Made by a program: the position numbers and the translations under genes. Under the pieces are notes generated by a model, which searched no databases, was not told where the DNA came from, and saw only the letters and a list, made by a program, of their open reading frames with translations. Source: Streptomyces malachitofuscus (GTDB lineage: Bacteria > Actinomycetota > Actinomycetes > Streptomycetales > Streptomycetaceae). Taken from it: a DNA stretch of 64,000 nt. The stretch covers positions 124,001 through 188,000 of the forward strand of contig NZ_BMUF01000015.1 in the NCBI RefSeq assembly GCF_014650055.1, read 5' to 3'. Below, one piece after another: positions 14,667 to 22,286 of the stretch (position 1 is its first letter; each line of letters opens with the position of its first letter).

Positions 14667-17600
14667 GACTTCTCGTCCACGGCGTCGGCGGTGAGGGCGG
14701 TCTGGATGATCCGGTGAGCACGGCCCCGCCGGACGAGCGTGCCCCGTCCCGGCGGCTGCTGGGAGGCGTACAGGCCGGGGAAGAGCTGGCCCTCGGTGCG
14801 GTCGCCGGTCATGAGGAGCGCGGCCGTGCCGGTCTCCCGCAGCGTGGTGAGGAAGGGCTCGTAGAGGGCGCGGGAGGCACCGGCGGCCCGGCGGGCGACC
14901 ACGAAGTGCAGGCCGATGTCCTGGGCCGAGGAGATGTACGGCAGGAAAGGGGCGAGGGGCTGCTGTCCCGCGGTGGTGAGGACGTCGTAGTCGTCGACGA
15001 GGATGACGATGCGGGGCCCTTCGAAGACCGGGCCGTCGGCCGGGGGCGCGTCGGGGTCGGCCGTCTCCGGCAGCCGCTTGTCCAGTTCGCCGGCGATGCC
15101 GCCGGCCAGGGCGGCGGCGAGGCGGGCGTTGTGGGCGTAGCCGCCGCGGTAGGGCTCGGGAACGACGCCGCGCAGGCTGCGGCGCGGGTCGAACACACCG
15201 AAGACGACCTCCTCGTCGGTGTACCGCTCGACGATCCGGTCGGCGATCAGCTTCAGCAGGTTGGTCTTACCGCACTCGTTGTCGCCGAGGACCAGCAGGT
15301 GCTGGTCGCTGCCGAAGAGGTCGAGCAGCACGGGTGCGAGGGTGTCCTGGTCGACGCCGACCGGTACCGCGGCGGGCTCGGCCGTGACGGACGGAAGCCT
15401 GGTGGCGGGCAGCCGGGACGGCAGCACCCGCACGGGTTCGGCCACCTCGCCGTGCCATGCGGCGCGGATCGTGCGGACGGCGCGTTCCAGCGCCGGACCG
15501 AGGTCGTCCGTGGTGGCCCGGGAGTCGATGCGGGGCAGCGCCACCTGCGCGAACAGCTTGCCGTCGGTCAGCGCCCGTCCGGGGGTGTCCGCGTCCAGGG
15601 TCTCGGACAGTTTGCGGTCGACGGCGGAGTCGGCCGGATCGTTCAGGCGCAGTTCCACCCGGGTGCCGAACATCGACTGCTGGGCGATGCGCACATCGTT
15701 CCAGCGCAGCATGCCCGCCACCACGTGGATGCCGTAGCCGCCACCACGCTTGAGCAGGTCGGCGATGGTGTCGTCGAGGTCCGCGAACTCGTCACGCAGG
15801 GCGCCGAAGCCGTCGACGAGCAGGACGACGTCGGTCGCGCCCAGCTCGCGCAGACTTCCCCGGGACCGCAGCCGGCGGAGCTGCTCGACGGAGTCGATGC
15901 CGTGCTCGCGGAACAGCTCCTCGCGCCGGGCCAGCATCGCGCGCACCTCGGCGACCGTACGGGCGGCCCGCTCGTGGTCCGCGCGTCCCGCGACACCGCC
16001 GACGTGCGGCAGCCCCGTCAACGCGGACAGACCGCCGCCGGCCAGGTCGAGGCCGTACACGGCGACGTCGTACGGGGTGTGGGTGAGGGCGAGGGAGAGG
16101 GTCAGGGCGCGCAGCAGGGTGGTCTTGCCGGACTGGGGGCCGCCGATGACGGCGACGTGTCCGCCGGCCACGGTGAGGTCGAGCAGCCAGGGCTGCTGCC
16201 ACTGCCGGGCGGGGTCGTCGAGCGTGCCCAGCGGGACGTGCAGCAGGTCCCCCCGGCGCGCGAGGCGCAGTCCGTCGGTGTGTGCTTCCAGCGGTCCGGC
16301 GGCGGTGTCCAGCGTGGTGGCGTCCGGCAGCGGGGGCAGCCAGATGCGCCGTACCGGCGGTGCCGCGGTGGCGAGTTGCCCCACCATGACGGACAGGACG
16401 GTCGGCCCGACCTCCCGTTGCACTCCGACCCGTTCCTCCTCCGCGGGCGGGCCGGCGTCCCGGGGCGTGCCGCCGTACGCCGGGTAGGGCAGGGCGAGGG
16501 GCTCGTCGGTGTCGTCCTCGTCCCGGGTGGGCCCGCGGTACGCGCCGGAGACGTATCCGGCCTTGAACCGCTCGTACGTCGAGGTGTCCACCTTCAGATA
16601 GCCGAAGCCCGGCAGGGGCGGCAGGTGGAAGGCGTCCGTGGTGTCCAGGACCGTACGGGACTCGTCGGCGGAGAAGGTGCGCAGGCCGAGCCGGTACGAC
16701 AGATAGGTGTCAAGGCCCTTGAGCTTGCCGCCCTCGATGCGCTGGCTGGACAGCAGCAGATGGACGCCGATGGAGCGGCCGATGCGTCCGATGGAGAGGA
16801 ACAGGTCGATGAAGTCCGGCTTGGCCGTGATCAGTTCACCGAACTCGTCGATGACGACGAAGAGGTGCGGCAGCGCCTCCAGGTCGGGCCGCTCCGTCGC
16901 CCGCAGCGCCGCGTAGTGTCCGATGTCGGCCACGTTCCCGGCGTCCTTCAGCACCTGCTGGCGGCGTTTGACCTCGCCGGCGAGGCTGGCGTGGACCCGC
17001 TCGACCAAGCCGGCCCGGTTCTCCAGGTTGGTGATCACACCGGCGACATGCGGGAGTTCGGCGAACGGGGCGAAGGTGGCGCCGCCCTTGTAGTCGACCA
17101 GGACGAGGGCGAGGTCCTCCGGCGAGTGGGTGGCGGCCAGGGCGAGGACGAGGGTGCGCAGCAGTTCGCTCTTGCCGGAGCCGGTCGCGCCCACGCACAG
17201 GCCGTGCGGGCCCATGCCGAGTTGCGCCGACTCCTTGAGATCGAGCAGGACGGGCTCGTGCCGGTCGGTGACTCCGATGGGCACCCGCAGGAGGTCCCGG
17301 TCGCCGCGTGGCGCCCACAGGGTGCGCAGGTCGAGTGCGGCGGGATCGTCGATGCCGAGCAGCGCGGGGAAGTCGACCGGTCCGGACACCGGGGTGCCTT
17401 CGACCGCCGACTCGGGGGACAGCCGCAGCGGGGCGAGCATCCGGGCGATGCCCTCGGCTCCGGGCGCGGTGACGGCGTCGACGGTGCCGTGGGCGACGCC
17501 TCCGCGCAGGTCGTCGACGGTGATCCGGTCGCCGTCCACGGTGATCCGCACGGCGACCTCGCCCGGCTCGTGCACCTGTTGCTCGAGCAGGTGCAGCACG

Positions 17601-18646
17601 GTGACGCCCATGGCCTCCGGGCCGATCGCCGTGTCCGGCAGGGGGAGGTCGGAGGCGGTGGAGCCGTAGGTGTCGCTGACGACGAGGAGCCGGCCGGTGA
17701 GCCGCAGCGCGTCGCCGCCGGACAGGCCCCGGCGCACCTCGGCGGCGTAGGCGGCGCGCTGTCTCAGGTCCGCTGAGCACAGGGCTGCCAGTTCGGGGAG
17801 ACCGGGCGCGATCCGGCGGGTGGGGACCGGCCCGTCGTACGTGTGCGCGTCGAGGACGTGCGGCAGCCACTTGGTCCAGGCCCACTCGGCCTCGTCGGCG
17901 GTGGCGAGCGCGAGGGCCACGTCGTCCGGCGCGTGGGTCACCGCGGTCTGCACCAGCAGGGCGCGGGCGACGCGCAGCACGCCCTCACGGTCGCCGACGA
18001 CGCTGACGTTCCCGGCCCGGTCCATCGGGACGGTGAGCGGGACGTCGGTGACGGTCGCGAACCGGCTCTGCAGCGCGCGGGCCTCGTTCAGCATGAACGG
18101 GTCGGGCGGGGTGAGGACGCCGCCGGCGGGGTTCTGGCCGATGGCGAGGTGATGGACGGGTACGGAACCGGTCCCGGCCCGCACCCGCAGGAAGTCGGCA
18201 TCGCCGCGGCGCCGCTCCCACAACCGCGCCGGGTCCCTGATCAGGTCGTACAGGGCCGCCGGCGGCGGGTCCAGCTCGCGGGCCGCAGCGCGTCGTTCCC
18301 GCTCCTCGGCGCCCAGGTCCGCCCGCAGTTCCTCGAGGTACTCCAAGTACCGCTCACGCTGGACGCGCCGGGTGCGCTGCGCCTTGCCGCGCTGCGAAAG
18401 GAACAGCACCACGGCCCCGAACAACGCCGCCACCAGCACGACCGCACCGAGGACGGCGAACCGGCTGTTGCGGATGACCGTCATGAGGACGACGGAGCTG
18501 ATGACTCCTGCCATCGGCAGCAGAGCGGTGGCCGCGCTGCCGACCTTTCCTTCGGGAAGGTTGGGCGGCGGCTCGATGGTCCGTGCCCCGGCGGCGGCGA
18601 GCGGCCGGGTGGAACGCGCCGGCCGGTGGATCACCTGCTGGGTCAT
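14663..18646 (-). CDS. eccC: EccC: three-ATPase type VII secretion motor
   Basis: A 1,327-residue FtsK/SpoIIIE-type protein, fused form (EccCa plus EccCb). Two membrane helices lie at about residues 40-90. Three ATPase domains follow. D1 has Walker A GATGSGKSELL (about 487) and a Walker B LFVVIDEFGEL with the catalytic Glu. D2 has Walker A GGPQSGKTTLL (about 839) but VVLLVDGFGAL, lacking the Glu. D3 has GDNECGKTNLL (about 1125) with ILVDDYDVL. So only D1 looks fully catalytic, in line with the known family picture where D2/D3 act in substrate binding and assembly. Start ATG 18644-18646 overlaps the MinD-like stop (ATGA). It powers export of WXG100 proteins across the membrane. Confidence 0.94.
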   Translation of the reverse strand: MTQQVIHRPARSTRPLAAAGARTIEPPPNLPEGKVGSAATALLPMAGVISSVVLMTVIRNSRFAVLGAVVLVAALFGAVVLFLSQRGKAQRTRRVQRERYLEYLEELRADLGAEERERRAAARELDPPPAALYDLIRDPARLWERRRGDADFLRVRAGTGSVPVHHLAIGQNPAGGVLTPPDPFMLNEARALQSRFATVTDVPLTVPMDRAGNVSVVGDREGVLRVARALLVQTAVTHAPDDVALALATADEAEWAWTKWLPHVLDAHTYDGPVPTRRIAPGLPELAALCSADLRQRAAYAAEVRRGLSGGDALRLTGRLLVVSDTYGSTASDLPLPDTAIGPEAMGVTVLHLLEQQVHEPGEVAVRITVDGDRITVDDLRGGVAHGTVDAVTAPGAEGIARMLAPLRLSPESAVEGTPVSGPVDFPALLGIDDPAALDLRTLWAPRGDRDLLRVPIGVTDRHEPVLLDLKESAQLGMGPHGLCVGATGSGKSELLRTLVLALAATHSPEDLALVLVDYKGGATFAPFAELPHVAGVITNLENRAGLVERVHASLAGEVKRRQQVLKDAGNVADIGHYAALRATERPDLEALPHLFVVIDEFGELITAKPDFIDLFLSIGRIGRSIGVHLLLSSQRIEGGKLKGLDTYLSYRLGLRTFSADESRTVLDTTDAFHLPPLPGFGYLKVDTSTYERFKAGYVSGAYRGPTRDEDDTDEPLALPYPAYGGTPRDAGPPAEEERVGVQREVGPTVLSVMVGQLATAAPPVRRIWLPPLPDATTLDTAAGPLEAHTDGLRLARRGDLLHVPLGTLDDPARQWQQPWLLDLTVAGGHVAVIGGPQSGKTTLLRALTLSLALTHTPYDVAVYGLDLAGGGLSALTGLPHVGGVAGRADHERAARTVAEVRAMLARREELFREHGIDSVEQLRRLRSRGSLRELGATDVVLLVDGFGALRDEFADLDDTIADLLKRGGGYGIHVVAGMLRWNDVRIAQQSMFGTRVELRLNDPADSAVDRKLSETLDADTPGRALTDGKLFAQVALPRIDSRATTDDLGPALERAVRTIRAAWHGEVAEPVRVLPSRLPATRLPSVTAEPAAVPVGVDQDTLAPVLLDLFGSDQHLLVLGDNECGKTNLLKLIADRIVERYTDEEVVFGVFDPRRSLRGVVPEPYRGGYAHNARLAAALAGGIAGELDKRLPETADPDAPPADGPVFEGPRIVILVDDYDVLTTAGQQPLAPFLPYISSAQDIGLHFVVARRAAGASRALYEPFLTTLRETGTAALLMTGDRTEGQLFPGLYASQQPPGRGTLVRRGRAHRIIQTALTADAVDEKS

Positions 18647-19734
18647 CGCACCTTCACCGCCCGCCGCATCGCCTCGGCGGCCAGATGGACGGCCGCGTCC
18701 CGGGTGCCGCGGGCCAGCATGGCGGTGTGGATGGGCCCTCCCTGGGCGAGGTGGCGGTCGTAGGGCAGGGTGACGACGGGCACGCCGGGCTCGCGCAGGT
18801 GGGCGGCGGCTGTCTTGGCGTCGATGGTGGCGTCCGGCGTGGCCGCGCTGAGCGCGACGACGGTGGTGGAGAGCGCGGAGTGCGGCAACTGAGCCAGCCA
18901 GTCGAGCACTTGCCGGGTCCCGTGGATGCCTTCGGGGGTCATGGGAGCGACGATCACCCGGGCGTGCGCGGTGTCCATCGCGGTCCGGGCCACCTCGCCG
19001 GGCAGCGTCTCGCAGTCGACGACGGTGACGGCGAAGTAGCGGCGCAGGGCCAGGGTCACCGTGCGGTAGGTGGGTACGTCGAGCGGCGCGCCCACCCGTC
19101 CCTGGCTCGCGGGCAGCAGCCAGCCGCCGTCGGCGACCGGCACGAGGTAGCCGGTGATGTCGGTGAGCTGCATGGCCGGGGTGAGGATCCGGGCGAGGTC
19201 GCCGCACGACCACCGGACCGTCTCGGCGCCCATCCGCGTGGGGAGGGTGCCCAGCGCGGCGTCGGCCTCGAGGGTGAGGACCGGGTCGTGCCGGTAGTGG
19301 CTGAGGGTGCGGCCGAGCAGCGCGGACACGGTGGACTTGCCCACCCCGCCGCGGATGGACGTGACGGCCACGACCCGTCCGGTGGTGACGGGCTGCTGCA
19401 GCTCCCCCGCCAGCTCGGTCAGCCGTGTCACGTCCCGGGCGGCGGAGGAGGCGAGCCGACGCAGCCCGGCCCCGGCGCGACGGGTGACGGGGTCGCCGTG
19501 CTGGGGGCGGCCGAGGGCGATGGCGAGGCGGGGGTCGATGGTGGGGAGGGAGGCGGGGGTGGGGGTGTGGGCGGGGACGGTGGCGGGTGCGGGCAGCCGA
19601 GGGTCGTCCGACGGCCGGGGGGCGGCGGAGGTCTCTGCGACGGCGGGCGGCGCTTGAGCAGGAGGCCTCTCCCCCGTGCCCTCCTCGGTCAACTCCCGCA
19701 GCAGATCGTGCTGCCAGTCCCCTCCCCCGGTCAT
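18643..19734 (-). CDS. MinD/ParA-like ATPase of the type VII locus (EspI-like)
   Basis: A 363-residue protein. A Pro/Ala-rich tail (residues 1-75) precedes a SIMIBI ATPase domain with deviant Walker A SIRGGVGKSTVSALL (about 125), LTLEADAALG and VVDCETLPGE. Such P-rich MinD-like proteins accompany ESX loci (EspI of ESX-1 is one) and are thought to regulate the apparatus, for example in response to ATP level; that role is inferred. Start ATG 19732-19734 (MTGGGDWQHDLL) follows the eccD stop by 17 bases. The longer upstream frame is inside eccD and is rejected. Confidence 0.88.
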   Translation of the reverse strand: MTGGGDWQHDLLRELTEEGTGERPPAQAPPAVAETSAAPRPSDDPRLPAPATVPAHTPTPASLPTIDPRLAIALGRPQHGDPVTRRAGAGLRRLASSAARDVTRLTELAGELQQPVTTGRVVAVTSIRGGVGKSTVSALLGRTLSHYRHDPVLTLEADAALGTLPTRMGAETVRWSCGDLARILTPAMQLTDITGYLVPVADGGWLLPASQGRVGAPLDVPTYRTVTLALRRYFAVTVVDCETLPGEVARTAMDTAHARVIVAPMTPEGIHGTRQVLDWLAQLPHSALSTTVVALSAATPDATIDAKTAAAHLREPGVPVVTLPYDRHLAQGGPIHTAMLARGTRDAAVHLAAEAMRRAVKVR

Positions 19735-19751
19735 ATCCGTCCCCAGTCCTT

Positions 19752-21137
19752 CTAGGCGAACGTGCCGAGCAGCCGCCCGTACACCCCGAACACGCCGATG
19801 ACCAGCGGCACCAGCGCGATCACGGCGACGGACTCCACGACATCCCCGAGCCGCCGCAACCGGACGCGCACGTGCTCGGCGGGCTCGGCACCCAGCACGA
19901 CGAGGCAGACACCCGCCAGCAGCACCGGGACGGCGATGGGCCCGCCGGCCGCCGAACCGTGCTCCAGCCACATCATGACGAGCCGCACGGCGACGACGGC
20001 GGAAGCGGTGAACAGCACCACGACCTCGGCGGCCAGCGGGAAGGCACGGGCCCGCAGCGCGAGCGCGACGACCACGACGGCGGCCAACGGGACCGTCCAC
20101 ACGGACACGGTCCGCAGCACGAGCACCCCGCCGGCGGCGGCCGAGACGGCGAGGGCCAGGGTGGCGAGCACCAGCCCCCGGTGGGTCGCGGCGAGCGCGG
20201 TCCCCACCTGGTACCGGCTGACGGACGCGCCACCGGTGCGCCGGTCGTCGAGCCGGGTGAGTCCGGACGCCATCAGCGCCAGCCGCGGCAGCAGCCCCAG
20301 CAGCACGACGGACACCAGCACGATCAGTGCACCCACGCGGGTCTGCTGGGCGGCGTCACCGGCCCCTCCTTGCGACCCGACGGCGGCCTCCCACACCACC
20401 AGACAGCCGACGGCACTCCCCGCGCCGACCAACGCTCCACGCCCGAACGGCGTGAACCACCCGGCGAGCGCCAGCACACCGGCCACGACGGCCACCACCC
20501 CCGCCAGCCGGACGGCACCGTCCCACTCCTGGGCGTCGGCCGCGGTCCACACGCCCAGCACCCCGAGCGCAGCGGCGGTGACGAGAAGGCTCCCGGCCGG
20601 CGCGTACCGCCGCGCCCGTCCGGAGAGGGCGCCGGCGAGGGCGCAGACGGCGGCCGCGACAAGGAGCCCCGCGCCCACGCCCGCCAGGTCGAAGTGTTCC
20701 CGCGCCAGCACCCCTGCGGTCAGGGCCCACGCCGCACTTGCGCCCGCGGCGACCACCCGCCGCACCTCGGGACGCCAACGCCAGGCGCGTACGGCGAGAT
20801 CCTCGGCGACCTCGTCACTGACGTCGTGCACGACGGGAGCCGACGGCGCGTCCTCGACGCGCACCAGCCGCAGCACGGCTCCGTCGGCGACACCGGCCGA
20901 CTCGAGGGTGCTGTCGTGGGCGAGCGCGGAACCGTCGGGGGTGACGAGGTGCCGCAACTCGGGGCGTTCGCCCACCCGGTCTTCGAGCAGCCGCATGATC
21001 TCGGGCAACAGCACGCCGACGGTCTCCCGGGCCGGCAGTACGAGATCAACCCGCCGCCGCTCACCGACGAGCGTGACCCGGCTCAGCGCCGTGCGACTCT
21101 TCGTCACAGACCGGCTCAAATCCCCCGCGGCTATCAC
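19752..21137 (-). CDS. eccD: EccD: type VII secretion membrane channel subunit
   Basis: A 461-residue protein. Residues 15-95 form a ubiquitin-like (YukD-type) cytosolic domain (SRVTLVGERRRVDLVLPA, AVLRLVRVED). About eleven transmembrane helices follow from about 130 to the C-terminus. This layout is diagnostic of EccD/Snm4, which builds the inner-membrane pore with EccB, EccC and EccE. Start GTG 21135-21137 (VIAAGDLSRSV) lies 13 bases after the small membrane gene. EccB and EccE are absent from the window. Confidence 0.92.
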   Translation of the reverse strand: MIAAGDLSRSVTKSRTALSRVTLVGERRRVDLVLPARETVGVLLPEIMRLLEDRVGERPELRHLVTPDGSALAHDSTLESAGVADGAVLRLVRVEDAPSAPVVHDVSDEVAEDLAVRAWRWRPEVRRVVAAGASAAWALTAGVLAREHFDLAGVGAGLLVAAAVCALAGALSGRARRYAPAGSLLVTAAALGVLGVWTAADAQEWDGAVRLAGVVAVVAGVLALAGWFTPFGRGALVGAGSAVGCLVVWEAAVGSQGGAGDAAQQTRVGALIVLVSVVLLGLLPRLALMASGLTRLDDRRTGGASVSRYQVGTALAATHRGLVLATLALAVSAAAGGVLVLRTVSVWTVPLAAVVVVALALRARAFPLAAEVVVLFTASAVVAVRLVMMWLEHGSAAGGPIAVPVLLAGVCLVVLGAEPAEHVRVRLRRLGDVVESVAVIALVPLVIGVFGVYGRLLGTFA

Positions 21138-21150
21138 GTATCCGAACCTA

Positions 21151-21429
21151 TCACCGAGGAGAAGAGGGGCTGGAGGGCGCCGAGGAGGACACCCCGGGCG
21201 CGGGCGCCGAGTACGGATCCTTCCCGATCACCCGATGCGAGAGAAACGACCACCCCACACACCCGGCACACACCACGGCGGCGATCACCACCCCGACGAA
21301 CACCTTCCCCACCCGCTCATCAACAGTCCGCCGCTGCCGCTGCACCCCGAACAGCAACGCATCCCGCAGGCGTCGACGCCGGACGGCCACGGACTCGAGG
21401 AGCTGATTGTCGTAGTCCTGGGCGGTCAT
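21151..21429 (-). CDS. Small single-pass membrane protein of the type VII operon
   Basis: A 92-residue protein. A basic N-terminal half (MTAQDYDNQLLESVAVRRRR, then QRQRRTVDERVGK) precedes one membrane helix at about 43-63 (VFVGVVIAAVVCAGCVGWSF) and a Ser/Pro-rich outer tail. Similar proteins sit beside eccD in Streptomyces ESX loci as I recall, so it is probably an accessory of the apparatus rather than part of the toxin pair. Its ATG overlaps the Imm49 stop (ATGA), which implies translational coupling. Function unknown. Confidence 0.8.
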   Translation of the reverse strand: MTAQDYDNQLLESVAVRRRRLRDALLFGVQRQRRTVDERVGKVFVGVVIAAVVCAGCVGWSFLSHRVIGKDPYSAPAPGVSSSAPSSPSSPR

Positions 21430-22286
21430 GTGGGGAACTCGCCCAGCCAGTCGTGCTGGAGGAGATGCCGGGGCAGATACTCCGACTCGACCTCGATCGG
21501 CAGCTTTCCGTCATACGCCCAACAGGCGATGGCCAGGGGACCGAGGGCGATGGCACCGTCGATGTCCGTCCGCCGTTCCTCCGTGAGGGTCCAGTAGGCG
21601 CGGTGCAGTTTCAGCGCCTCTTCCAGCGCGGGGCTGAAGCCGTCCACGTCCCGGCGCACGAAGTGGTAGAAGAGGTTGATCGGCGGATACAGGATGCCCT
21701 GCAACAGATCCCGGGGAGCGATACGCGCCACCGCCGGATCCGACATCTCCAGTGCGGCAGTCAGCTTCTCGACCAGCCCCGGCCGGCGCAGCCAGTACGT
21801 CTGCAGTGTGTCGACCCAATGGTAGATGTACTCGTCGTACTGCCCCTCCGGCGCCCGCAACCGCTCCAGAGGAACCTCACACAACCGCGTCATACGCTCC
21901 GGCTCACGACAGATGACAGCCAGCCAGAAAGCGTTCAACCAGTTACCCGCGTCGGCGGAAGAAGCAGGCCCGAGGGCCGGGAGCCTGCGCACCTTATGAT
22001 TGATACGACATTCAACGGTCCCCTCGTTCACTCCCGTCACGGCAAACAGCGCGGACCCCAGCTGCATCGCGTTGACAGCGGCTTCCCAAGTCTCCACCTC
22101 CTCCGCTTCTGGGTCGTCGACGCACCGTGCATGCAATGCCATGACGGCACTCGTGAACGTAAAGTCGACCATGCCGGTCGAATTTTCAAGTTTATCGATG
22201 TCTTGTGTGACACCTTCACCAAGACGCTCGACATATCGCTCAACATCCGGCGTCACTACACCATGCCGGGCAACAGTTACGGTCAC
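21426..22286 (-). CDS. Imm49-type immunity protein
   Basis: A 286-residue, largely helical cytosolic protein. The C-terminal segment (AIALGPLAIACWAYDG, IEVESEYLPRHLLQ) is characteristic of the Imm49 family of polymorphic-toxin immunity proteins as I recall it. It begins with GTG 22284-22286, overlapping the toxin stop (GTGA), so toxin and immunity are made together; a cognate relation is inferred from this coupling. It would bind and neutralise the nuclease tip inside the producer and its kin. The 5' third of the gene, next to the toxin tip, is visibly less GC-rich than the rest of the window, a usual sign of cassette exchange. Confidence 0.85.
   Translation of the reverse strand: MTVTVARHGVVTPDVERYVERLGEGVTQDIDKLENSTGMVDFTFTSAVMALHARCVDDPEAEEVETWEAAVNAMQLGSALFAVTGVNEGTVECRINHKVRRLPALGPASSADAGNWLNAFWLAVICREPERMTRLCEVPLERLRAPEGQYDEYIYHWVDTLQTYWLRRPGLVEKLTAALEMSDPAVARIAPRDLLQGILYPPINLFYHFVRRDVDGFSPALEEALKLHRAYWTLTEERRTDIDGAIALGPLAIACWAYDGKLPIEVESEYLPRHLLQHDWLGEFPT

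Noticed and set aside
14714..17776. 1,020-codon plus-strand frame opposite eccC
   Set aside because: Antisense to eccC, whose three ATPase motif sets are beyond doubt; no recognisable protein features.
18643..20100. Longer 485-codon version of the MinD-like gene
   Set aside because: The upstream part lies inside eccD in another frame and is low complexity; ATG 19734 after the eccD stop gives the expected protein.
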